NCBI GenBank assembly: GCA_903822495.1
Contig: CAIJPD010000060.1
Span: 1 to 42,051 of the forward strand
DNA length: 42,051 nucleotides
Direction of reading: 5' to 3'
Source of the DNA: an uncultured Chloroflexota bacterium
GTDB taxonomy: Bacteria > Chloroflexota > Limnocylindria > Limnocylindrales > CSP1-4
The position numbers and the translations under genes are program-made. Shown here piece by piece: positions 8,979 through 15,793 of this stretch. The notes below the pieces were generated by a model, which was not told the origin of the DNA, searched no databases, and worked only from the letters and a program-made list of their open reading frames with translations. Position 1 is the first letter of the stretch; each line of letters begins with the position of its first letter.

Positions 8979-9374
8979 GTGCCGCCCTCGCCGTCCACCG
9001 AGCCCGCGTACGACATCACCTACAGCCTTGGATCGCGGACCATGGCCGTGGCGCGACGCCGCTTCCGCCGCTTCCCGCGGCTGGTCGGGGCGGTGGGGGT
9101 CCTGGCCCGGGCGCACCGCGAGGCGGTGATCCGCGTCGTGCTGGCCGATGACGGGGTGACCGTCCAGGATGCCGCCGGCACGCGGGACACGGCCTGGTCC
9201 GAGCTCAGCGGCGTGGCGAGCGACGAGCACACGATCCTGCTGGTGCGGGGCGATCTGCCGGTGATCTACCTGCCGACCTTCGGGCTCCGCGGGGAGGGCG
9301 AGCCGGCGGCGCTGATCGCCTACGCGCGGGAACGCATCGCGGCGGCCGCGGAGGCGGGGCCGGCGAAGGGCTGA
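8979..9374 (+). CDS. Small YcxB-like domain protein
   Basis: A 131-residue protein. The C-terminal half (about 55-120) reads as a short beta-rich YcxB-like domain: a TAWSELSGV segment, then strands around HTILLVRGDLPVIYLPTFGLRG and a closing helix. The N-terminal half is Arg-rich with one moderately hydrophobic stretch (RLVGAVGVLARA) that may touch the membrane. Most YcxB proteins have two clear membrane helices before this domain, so this copy looks shortened. It closes the glycosylation block and converges on the sensor kinase gene with an 11-nt gap. Role unknown. Confidence 0.6.
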   Translation: MPPSPSTEPAYDITYSLGSRTMAVARRRFRRFPRLVGAVGVLARAHREAVIRVVLADDGVTVQDAAGTRDTAWSELSGVASDEHTILLVRGDLPVIYLPTFGLRGEGEPAALIAYARERIAAAAEAGPAKG

Positions 9375-9385
9375 GGGCCGGCGAC

Positions 9386-11791
9386 TCAGCCCGGCCGACT
9401 GCCCCGACCCGGCCGGTTCGTCGGTCGGAGCGCGGCCAGCAGCTCCGTCTCATCGACCGGCCTGGCCAGCCACGCGTCGAACCCGGCACGGAGCGCGCGC
9501 TGGCGCTGCTCCTCGGTCGCGATGGCGGAGAGGGCGACGGTCCGCAGCCGCGTTCGGGCCCCCACGGCTCCCTCGGCCCCCGTGGCCTCCGCGGCGCGGA
9601 CCCGTCCGACCAGCGCCAGGCCGTCCTCGCCGGGCAGCGCGAGGTCGCTCACCATGGCCTCGAAGCGAGCCTCGGCGCCGGCCAGTCGCGCCAGTGCGTC
9701 TGCGCCCGTGGCGGCGACCGTCACGGCGGCACCCTCGCTCTCCAGCACCACTCGGAGCGCCGCCAGCGTGTCCGGGTCGTCCTCCACCACCAGGATCCGC
9801 TGCCCCCGGAGTCGCGGCGCCCGTGCGGTGGCGGCGCCCGGCCCGTCGATGACGCGACGATGTCCGGGCCGGCCGCCCGGGCTCCCGGTTCGGCGTGGTT
9901 CATCGGCAGCCGTCGTCGCTTCAACGACCGGGAGCCGGACCGTGAAGGTCGCCCCGGCGCCGCGTCCCCCGCTCGCCGCCTCGATCGTCCCGCCGTGGAG
10001 CTGGACCAGCTCATGTGCGATGGAGAGCCCCAGGCCCAGGCCACCTTCGTGGGACTCGCCCGAGTCATCGCCGCGGCGAAACCGGTCGAAGACGTGAGGC
10101 AGCAGGGCGGGCTCGATCCCGCGGCCGGTGTCGCGCACCTCCACGAGGGCCCGGTCGCCCTCGCGCGCCACGCGGATGCGCACCGTGCCGCCGCGCTCGC
10201 TGTAGCGGAGGGCGTTGTCGATGAGGTTGCGGAGGACCTGGGCCAGCCGCTGGTCGTCCACGGCGGCAATTGGCGGGCCGGCGGGCGTCTCCGCCGGGTC
10301 GCCAGGTCCGCCCGGGTCGGCCCCGGGTGCTGGCGCGTCCGCGCCCACCGTCAGCTCCAGCCCCACCTCCCGCTCCACCGCCGCCGGCCGCATGGCCTCC
10401 ACGGCTTCGGCGACCAGCGGGACCAGGTCGCGTGGCAGCGCCTCCAGCGTCACCTGGCCGGCGATCATCCGTGATGCGTCCAGGAGGTCCTCGATGAGCA
10501 GCCGCTGCGCCTCGGCGTTGCGCTCGATGATCGCCATCGCCTCGCGTTCCCGGCCGGGGATGCGTCCGGAGGCCAGGAGCCGCGACCAGAGCAGGATCGC
10601 CGCGAGGGGCGTCCGGAGCTCGTGCGAGACGATGGCCAGGAACTCGTCGCGCAGCCGCGTCGCCGATTCGGCCTCCATGCGGGCGCGGTGCTCCTGGTCC
10701 AGGAGCCGAGCCAGGTCCACTTCGAGCGTCTTGCGCGCCGTCGTGTTCTCGAAGAAGGCCGCGAACCGGTCGCCCCCGCGCGGGACGAAGGCCACGTCGA
10801 ACCAGCGACCCAGCGGCGCCGAGTAGTCCTGCGCCTTGACGGTCTGCCCCGTCTCGACCGCGCTGGCCGCCGCATCCAGCCAGGCCTCGCCGATGCCCGG
10901 CGTGAGCTCGAACAGCGTCCGGCCCACGAGGCGGCCGGCCGGAATGCCGGTCTGCCGCTCGTGCGCGGGATTGACCGACAGGAACCGGAAGTCGACGGCC
11001 CGCCCCGCCTCGTCGCGCAGGAGCTCGCAGATGTGGACGCCCTGGTCCATGGCGGCGAAGAGCGTCCGGTGCTCCTCCTCGCTGGCGCGCAGCGCGGCCT
11101 CGGCGCGTGCCCGGGCGACGGCGCTCCATGTGCGGTCGGCCACCTCCCGAATGAGCTCGATCTCCTCGTTGGTCCATGCCCGGGCCGGGGTTCCGGGGAC
11201 TCCCGGGACGCCCGGGACGCACGGGACGCCGTGGTCCGTCTCGGGGTGCCCATCCCCCTGGTCGGCGTGCGTCTCGACCAGGGCCACGCGATCCACGCCC
11301 AGGTGCTGCGCCAGGAGCCGGCTGGCCGTGGCCTGGACCTCCTCCGGGTCGGCCAGGGACCGCAGCGCATCGGCCAGGCGGAGGAGAAACCCGTGGCGGT
11401 CCGCCGCACGCCGGAGTCGCTCGTCGGACTGCTTCTGTGCGGTGATGTCGTTGAACAGGACGATGAACCGGTCGCCCGCCATCGGGAAGACGCGGACATC
11501 GAACCACCTCCCGGTGCTCGCCGAGTCGTGTTCGAAGCGGTCCGGCTGCCCTGACTCGACCACGCGCGGGTAGTGCTCCAGCCAGGCGTCGTCGGCCGGG
11601 TCGAGGACCTCCGAGCGCAGCCGCCCCAGGGCATCGGCGCGGGCGACGCCCACCAGGCGCTCGAAGGCGGGGTTGACCTCCTCCAACCGGCAGTCGACGG
11701 GCCGGCCCGTCTCGTCGCGGACCAGCTCGCACACGGCGAGTGCCTCGGCCATGTGCTCGATGAGGAGGCGGCTGCGGGCCTCGGGGTCCAT
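9386..11791 (-). CDS. Hybrid sensor histidine kinase/response regulator (PAS-GAF remnant-PAS-HisKA-HATPase-REC)
   Basis: An 801-residue soluble kinase. Two PAS domains (about 10-115 and 235-345) share CELVRDE/CELLRDE and GRWFDV segments. HisKA carries VSHELRTP with phospho-acceptor His390. The ATPase domain shows LRNLIDNALRYS, DTGRGIEP and GLGLGLSIAHEL. The C-terminal receiver has VVEDDPDT and phospho-acceptor Asp716 in SDLALPGEDG. Between the PAS domains only the ends of a GAF domain remain (LGVDRVALVE and WTNEEIELIREVADRTW); its core is replaced by a repetitive Val-Pro-Gly linker. The receiver's usual conserved Lys is Arg777 (LARPVD). No membrane segment is visible, so it probably senses a cytoplasmic cue. 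It diverges from dinB and no partner regulator is adjacent. Confidence 0.9.
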   Translation of the reverse strand: MDPEARSRLLIEHMAEALAVCELVRDETGRPVDCRLEEVNPAFERLVGVARADALGRLRSEVLDPADDAWLEHYPRVVESGQPDRFEHDSASTGRWFDVRVFPMAGDRFIVLFNDITAQKQSDERLRRAADRHGFLLRLADALRSLADPEEVQATASRLLAQHLGVDRVALVETHADQGDGHPETDHGVPCVPGVPGVPGTPARAWTNEEIELIREVADRTWSAVARARAEAALRASEEEHRTLFAAMDQGVHICELLRDEAGRAVDFRFLSVNPAHERQTGIPAGRLVGRTLFELTPGIGEAWLDAAASAVETGQTVKAQDYSAPLGRWFDVAFVPRGGDRFAAFFENTTARKTLEVDLARLLDQEHRARMEAESATRLRDEFLAIVSHELRTPLAAILLWSRLLASGRIPGREREAMAIIERNAEAQRLLIEDLLDASRMIAGQVTLEALPRDLVPLVAEAVEAMRPAAVEREVGLELTVGADAPAPGADPGGPGDPAETPAGPPIAAVDDQRLAQVLRNLIDNALRYSERGGTVRIRVAREGDRALVEVRDTGRGIEPALLPHVFDRFRRGDDSGESHEGGLGLGLSIAHELVQLHGGTIEAASGGRGAGATFTVRLPVVEATTAADEPRRTGSPGGRPGHRRVIDGPGAATARAPRLRGQRILVVEDDPDTLAALRVVLESEGAAVTVAATGADALARLAGAEARFEAMVSDLALPGEDGLALVGRVRAAEATGAEGAVGARTRLRTVALSAIATEEQRQRALRAGFDAWLARPVDETELLAALRPTNRPGRGSRPG
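11196..11231. repeat. 9-bp tandem repeat inside the kinase gene
   Basis: Four imperfect 9-bp units beginning GGGAC (11196, 11205, 11214, 11223) encode the Val-Pro-Gly linker (about residues 187-199) that sits where the GAF core should be. Confidence 0.7.
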
Positions 11792-11837
11792 GGGGAGCTC
11801 CAGCGGGTGGCGCCCATTGTCGCGAATGCCTCAGCGC

Positions 11838-11856
11838 GTGTCACCCGAGGTGGCAC
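11838..11856. promoter_or_regulatory. Imperfect palindrome between divergent kinase and dinB genes
   Basis: GTGTCACC-cga-GGTGGCAC has 8-bp arms with one mismatch and lies in the 117-nt divergent gap. It could be an operator for either gene, but no promoter hexamers could be placed with confidence. No GAAC-N4-GTTC SOS box is present in this gap. Confidence 0.3.
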
Positions 11857-11908
11857 GGTCCGGTGGCAGCCTGCAGACACGGCCGGGCGGCGGGGCGAAG
11901 ATTGGGCG

Positions 11909-13345
11909 GTGAGTGGCCGCGTGATCCTGCACCTGGACCTCGACGCGTTCTTCGCGGCCGTGGAGCAGCGCGACCGGCCGGAGCTGCGCGGCAAGCCCGT
12001 GATCGTCGGTGGCGGCGGGCCCGACCAGCGCGGCGTGGTCAGCACCGCCAGCTACGAGGCAAGGAAGTTCGGCGTCCATTCGGCCATGCCCCTGCGCACC
12101 GCGGGGCGGCTCTGTCCGCAGGGGGTCTTCCTGCCGGTGGACGGGCGCAAGTACCAGGCGGTCAGCCGCCAGGTGATGGCCATCCTCCGCCGGTTCACGC
12201 CGCTCGTGGAGCCCGTCTCCATCGACGAGGCGTTCCTGGACGTCACGGCCTCGCAGGCCCTGTTCGGGGACGGCGAGACCATCGCCCGGACCATCAAGGA
12301 CGCGGTCCACGACGAGGTCGGCCTGACCATCTCGGCCGGTGTGGCGCAGACCAAGCTGGTCGCCAAGGTCGCCAGTGACCTGCGCAAGCCCGATGGGCTG
12401 GTGGTGGTCCCGCCCGGGACCGAGGCGGCGTTCCTGGCTCCCCTTGCCATTGCCCGCCTGTGGGGCGTGGGACCCAAGACCCAGGCCGTCCTCGCGGACT
12501 ACGGGATCGCGACCATCGGCGACCTGGCCGCGCTGGATCCGGCGGCCCTGGCGGCGCGCATGGGGCCGCACGCCGCGACGCTGATCGAGCGCGCCCATGG
12601 CCAGGACCCGGACCGGGTGGTGGGCGAGGGAGAGGCGGCCAAGTCCATCGGCCAAGAGCACACCTTCGACCGCGATACGGCGGACCCGGAGGTCATCGAA
12701 CGGACGCTCCTGGCGATGGCCGAAGGCGTCGCGGGTCGGCTGCGGGGCATGGGCGCCAAGGCGGCCACGGTGACGGTCAAGGTGCGCGACACCGCGTTTC
12801 GGACCGTCACGCGCCAGAAGACGTTGCGCTCGCCGACCGACCTGACCGAGCCCATCTTCCAGGCGGCCCTGGCGCTGGCCCGCCCGGAGACGCGCGGCAA
12901 GACCATCCGGCTGGTGGGTGTGACGGCGTCGGGCCTGGCGCACGGCGAGCAGCTGGGGATGTTCGAGGCGGACGCCGCCCGGCGGCACCGGATCGCCGAG
13001 GCGCAGGACGAGCTCCGCCACCGGTTCGGGGAGCGGGCGGTCACCCGGGCGCGGTTGCTGGGGTCGCGGCTCCCGGCGCCATTCGAGCGGGACTTCGGGA
13101 CGGCGGTGGAGCGGCGCGGCATCCATGCCGAGGACCGGGCCCGCGACCCGCGCCGACAGCGGACACGCGACGACCGGGGAACGCCGGAGTCCGGGGCGCG
13201 CGGCGATCCGGACCCGGGGGTCGAAGGGGGCTTCGACGCACCGGACGATCCAACCGGCGACCTGGGCGAGGTGGGCGAGGCCGACTTCGGTCGTGACAGC
13301 CAAGGTGACATCGACCCGCCCGAGGATCTGTCGCAGGACGCCTGA
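11909..13345 (+). CDS. dinB: DNA polymerase IV (Y-family translesion polymerase)
   Basis: A 478-residue Y-family polymerase that copies past DNA lesions. The palm carries the metal ligands Asp10 (HLDLDAFFAAVE) and Asp106-Glu107 (SIDEAFLDVT). KLVAKVASDLRKP and the helix-hairpin-helix LWGVGPKTQAVLADYGIATIG are typical of DinB. QLGMF at 348-352 fits a beta-clamp-binding motif. A tail of about 85 residues after about 395 is acidic, Arg-rich and probably disordered, making the protein longer than the usual 350-420. GTG 11909 places VILHLDLDAFF at the usual distance; the frame is open further upstream but shows no conserved sequence. The 89-aa gene 133 nt downstream has SOS boxes, but dinB itself has none visible upstream. 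Confidence 0.93.
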   Translation: MSGRVILHLDLDAFFAAVEQRDRPELRGKPVIVGGGGPDQRGVVSTASYEARKFGVHSAMPLRTAGRLCPQGVFLPVDGRKYQAVSRQVMAILRRFTPLVEPVSIDEAFLDVTASQALFGDGETIARTIKDAVHDEVGLTISAGVAQTKLVAKVASDLRKPDGLVVVPPGTEAAFLAPLAIARLWGVGPKTQAVLADYGIATIGDLAALDPAALAARMGPHAATLIERAHGQDPDRVVGEGEAAKSIGQEHTFDRDTADPEVIERTLLAMAEGVAGRLRGMGAKAATVTVKVRDTAFRTVTRQKTLRSPTDLTEPIFQAALALARPETRGKTIRLVGVTASGLAHGEQLGMFEADAARRHRIAEAQDELRHRFGERAVTRARLLGSRLPAPFERDFGTAVERRGIHAEDRARDPRRQRTRDDRGTPESGARGDPDPGVEGGFDAPDDPTGDLGEVGEADFGRDSQGDIDPPEDLSQDA

Positions 13346-13362
13346 TCGTGCAGAAGAGGGGC

Positions 13363-13417
13363 TTGACATCGAACGCCTGTTCTGTCTACTCTGGCGCCAA
13401 CATCGAACAGACGTTCT
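13363..13417 (+). promoter_or_regulatory. SOS-type promoter with two LexA boxes
   Basis: TTGACA (13363-13368) and TACTCT (13387-13392) form a sigma-70-type promoter with an 18-bp spacer. Two perfect GAAC-N4-GTTC palindromes of the Gram-positive/actinobacterial LexA (Cheo) type are present: CGAACGCCTGTTCT (13370-13383) fills the spacer, and CGAACAGACGTTCT (13404-13417) covers the region just after the expected transcription start. Box starts are 34 bp apart. Placement inside the promoter fits direct repression by LexA. Confidence 0.85.
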
Positions 13418-13478
13418 GGTCACGGATGTGCCCCCGCGACGCAGGCAAGACCCAGGCCCCCGGAAAGGAGCCTCTCAC

Positions 13479-13748
13479 ATGGCCATGACTCGCGTCGATC
13501 CCGTCCAGGTCCAGGTACGCACTGACTGGCTGCGCGGCACGCCCAAGGAGATCAGCTGGGGGGACCATCGCCTCCCCGTCACCGGCCTCGTCGCCGTGCG
13601 CGATGAGTCGGCCGCCTTCTCGATGGCGCTCGGTCCCCGGACCGTGTTCGAGGTGGACACGCCGCTCGCCCGCGTGACGGTCTCGTACCGCCACTGGACG
13701 CGCCGCTGGACCATCGACGGCCTGGATCGGGCGCGGCGCGCGGCCTGA
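13479..13748 (+). CDS. Small SOS-controlled protein downstream of dinB (DUF6504-like, uncertain)
   Basis: An 89-residue protein, soluble and basic at its C-terminus. ATG 13479 is set by a clear AAAGGAG ribosome site at 13464-13470; the open frame continues upstream into dinB but has no second start that fits. It reads as a small beta-rich domain: PVQVQVRTDWLRGTPKEISW, then LPVTGLVAVRD, VFEVDTP and VSYRHWTRRWTIDGL. The PV.V....G.P..I.W opening resembles DUF6504-type proteins encoded near Y-family polymerases, but the match is by eye and weak. A promoter with two LexA boxes just upstream makes a DNA-damage role likely. A partner or modulator of DinB is one hypothesis; nothing in the sequence indicates an enzyme. 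Confidence 0.75.
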   Translation: MAMTRVDPVQVQVRTDWLRGTPKEISWGDHRLPVTGLVAVRDESAAFSMALGPRTVFEVDTPLARVTVSYRHWTRRWTIDGLDRARRAA

Positions 13749-14107
13749 TCCTCGCCATCACAGCGGTGCCGCCATGCGGCGGTGCCGGCCACCACTGCGG
13801 CGGTGCGCCCGGTGGGGCGCGGCCAGCGGTCGCGTCGGAATGCGGCGTGACTGACGCCGTACCGCGACACCTTCCCCTCATGGCCTGACCGGGCGTTTGC
13901 CGCCCTGGTCGGGCCGCCAGATGCCGGCACTCCCTCGCCTCCGCGGGTGGTGCCGATCAAGCGGTGCTCGATGTGCATGGCCGGTACCCGTGCTCGTCCC
14001 GCCGCTCCGAACAGCCGTCCCACGGGGCGGCTGTTCGCGTATCCACGTGGTTGGGCCGACTCGGCGCCGCGGGCGGCACGGGCCGCATCGCCCGCATCGG
14101 CCGGGCC
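13749..14107. other. Intergenic region with hairpins, no convincing gene
   Basis: About 360 nt between the SOS gene and fchA. It holds a weak hairpin at 13887-13910 (GACC-GGGCG/CGCCC-t-GGTC) that could end the SOS transcript and a strong hairpin at 14008-14037. A short frame with CSMC residues begins with GTG near 13947 and runs on into fchA in the same frame, but has no ribosome site and is not called. Confidence 0.5.
14008..14037. terminator. Strong hairpin, possible factor-dependent or bidirectional terminator
   Basis: CGAACAGCCGTCC pairs with GGGCGGCTGTTCG: 10 Watson-Crick pairs, one G-U and two more G-C pairs, around a CACG loop. No T-tract follows on either strand, so intrinsic termination is uncertain. 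It lies upstream of the fchA -10 element and so is not in that leader. Confidence 0.5.
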
Positions 14108-14113
14108 TACAAT
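14108..14113 (+). promoter_or_regulatory. -10 element for leaderless fchA transcript
   Basis: TACAAT, close to consensus, ends 7 nt before ATG 14121, so transcription would begin at or next to the start codon. No ribosome-binding site fits the gap. This promoter would serve the whole fchA-folD-fhs run. Confidence 0.6.
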
Positions 14114-14120
14114 CGGGGCA

Positions 14121-14804
14121 ATGACACTCCCTGCCCGTTCCGCGGGTTTTGCCGACCTTGCCCTGCGCGAGTTCGTGGACCGGCTCGCGTCGGCCGACCC
14201 CACCCCGGGTGGCGGCGCGGCATCCGCGGTCGCGGCCAGCCTGGGCGGCGCCCTGGTCGCGATGGTCGCGGGTCTCTCGCAGGACCGGCCGCGCTACGCG
14301 GGGCATGCCGCGCTGCACGAGTGGGGCAAGGCAGAGGGACGGCGCCTGGCCGATGACCTGCTCCGCCTCGCCGACGAGGACGCGGCCGCCTACGGGGTGC
14401 TGGCCGCGGCGATGAAGCTTCCCAAGGACACCGACCCGCAGAAGGCGGACCGGCGCGCCGCGATGCGCGCAGCCGCACGCGCGGCCACGGATGCCCCGCT
14501 CAACGCGGTCATCGCCGCCCGCGACGTGGTCCGCGCCGCTGAGGAGCTCGCCGGCCGCAGCAACGTCAACGCCGCCAGCGATCTGAACGTCGCCGCGCTC
14601 CTGGGTCTCGCGGCCGCCCGTGGTGCGGCGGAGAACGTGCTGGTCAACCTGCCCTTCCTGGGCGATGAGGCCTATGCCGCGGAGGCACGCGCCCGCGTGG
14701 AGCAGTTGCTCGCCGAGACGGAGCGGCTCTCCCAGGAAGTCCATCGCGTCGTCGAGAGCGGCGAGGGGCGCACCCCGCGCCTGCCCGGGACGCAGCCGGC
14801 GTGA
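14121..14804 (+). CDS. fchA: Methenyltetrahydrofolate cyclohydrolase (FTCD cyclodeaminase family)
   Basis: A 227-residue protein of the formiminotransferase-cyclodeaminase C-terminal family, with the opening FVDRLASADPTPGGGAASAVAASLGGALVAMVAGLS, NNxx-like helical core and no formiminotransferase domain. Confidence 0.5.
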   Translation: MTLPARSAGFADLALREFVDRLASADPTPGGGAASAVAASLGGALVAMVAGLSQDRPRYAGHAALHEWGKAEGRRLADDLLRLADEDAAAYGVLAAAMKLPKDTDPQKADRRAAMRAAARAATDAPLNAVIAARDVVRAAEELAGRSNVNAASDLNVAALLGLAAARGAAENVLVNLPFLGDEAYAAEARARVEQLLAETERLSQEVHRVVESGEGRTPRLPGTQPA

Positions 14805-15793
14805 GCGAGGTCGCGGCCACGGATGCATCCCCCGCGTCGGCCGCCGCCGGCACGGCGACCCCCGCCTCGGCCACGGCCCCCACCGCCACGGCCCGCCTCC
14901 TGGAGGGCGCCCCAATCGCCCGCGAGATCCGCGCCGGGGTGGCCGCCGACGTCCAGGCCTTCGTGGCGACCCACGGCTTCGTGCCCACGCTGGCGATCGT
15001 GGTGTGCGGCAGCGACGCCCCGTCGATGGTCTACCTGCGCCAGATCCTCAACGGCTGCGAGAAGGTGGGGATTGGCGGGCGCCTGGTGGAGGTCCTCTAC
15101 GACGAGGCGGACACCGGCGGCTCCGCGGGCCGGCTGCTGGAGGCCATCCAGGCGCTCAACGCCGACCGCCAGGTCGCCGGGATCATCGTCCAGATGCCGC
15201 TGCCCCGGGGGATCAGCCTGCGGACGGTCATCGAGACCATCGACCCCGCCAAGGACATCGACGGGATCCATCCCCTGAACAACGGGCTGGTCCGCCTGGG
15301 CTACGAGGGCTTTGTGCCCGCCACGGCGCACGCGGTGATCGAGATCATCAAGCAGTCGGGCCTGCCCATCGCCGGCAAGGACGCCGTGATCATCGGGCGC
15401 TCCCCGGTCGTGGGCCTGCCCGCAGCCACGCTGCTGGTCAAGGAGAACGCCACCGTCACGGTCTGCCACAGCCGGACCGCCGACCTCGCGGGCCATGTCC
15501 GCCGGGCCGACATCGTGGTGGTCGCCGCCGGGCAGCCCGGCCTGGTGACCGGCGCCATGCTCAAGCCGGGCGCCGTCGTCGTGGACGTGGGCATCAACGT
15601 CGTGGGCGGCCGGATCACCGGCGACGTGGACTTCGAATCCGCCGCCGCGGTGGCCTCCGCGATCACCCCCGTGCCCGGCGGCCTTGGCCCGCTGACCAAC
15701 GCCCTGCTCCTCGCGCACCTCCTCCACGCCGCCCAGCGGCAAGCCGCCGGGCCAGCCCAGACCCCCGCAGTCACCCGAGGTGTCATCTCGTGA
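14801..15793 (+). CDS. folD: FolD-type methylenetetrahydrofolate dehydrogenase with altered cyclohydrolase site
   Basis: A 330-residue FolD homologue. After a low-complexity Ala/Thr leader (about 1-35) come CGSDAPSMVYLRQILNGCEK, IIVQMPLPRGI and KDIDGIHPLN. The Rossmann part follows: IIGRSPVVGLPAATLL and VCHSRT, then ITPVPGGLGPLTNALL. The Gln and Asp of the active site are present, but the catalytic Lys (Lys54 in E. coli FolD, YxxxK) is Ile82 in Tyr78-L-R-Q-Ile82, and the usual PCTPxG motif reads VPATAHA. In FolD enzymes this Lys is needed for the cyclohydrolase step, while the dehydrogenase step tolerates its loss better. The enzyme is therefore probably dehydrogenase only, with FchA next door supplying hydrolysis. 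GTG 14801 overlaps the fchA stop (GTGA). Confidence 0.9.
   Translation: MSEVAATDASPASAAAGTATPASATAPTATARLLEGAPIAREIRAGVAADVQAFVATHGFVPTLAIVVCGSDAPSMVYLRQILNGCEKVGIGGRLVEVLYDEADTGGSAGRLLEAIQALNADRQVAGIIVQMPLPRGISLRTVIETIDPAKDIDGIHPLNNGLVRLGYEGFVPATAHAVIEIIKQSGLPIAGKDAVIIGRSPVVGLPAATLLVKENATVTVCHSRTADLAGHVRRADIVVVAAGQPGLVTGAMLKPGAVVVDVGINVVGGRITGDVDFESAAAVASAITPVPGGLGPLTNALLLAHLLHAAQRQAAGPAQTPAVTRGVIS

Noticed and set aside
2104..9019. Very long open frames antisense to the glycosylation genes
   Set aside because: They are repetitive in composition (Arg, Gly, Asp, Gln), match no family, and mirror the codon bias of the real genes on the plus strand, as expected at this GC content.
11573..11908. 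N-terminal extension of dinB
   Set aside because: The frame is open but lies antisense to the kinase gene and has no Y-family similarity; GTG 11909 gives a standard polymerase N-terminus.
13947..14120. Small Cys-containing open frame upstream of fchA
   Set aside because: It has no ribosome site, covers a strong hairpin, is in frame with fchA by chance of an open frame, and fchA has its own leaderless promoter at ATG 14121.
15773..15784. Shared TCACCCGAGGTG at 11841 and 15773 as a common operator
   Set aside because: The second copy lies in the folD coding end and is explained by the fhs ribosome site; two 12-mers are weak evidence at this GC content.
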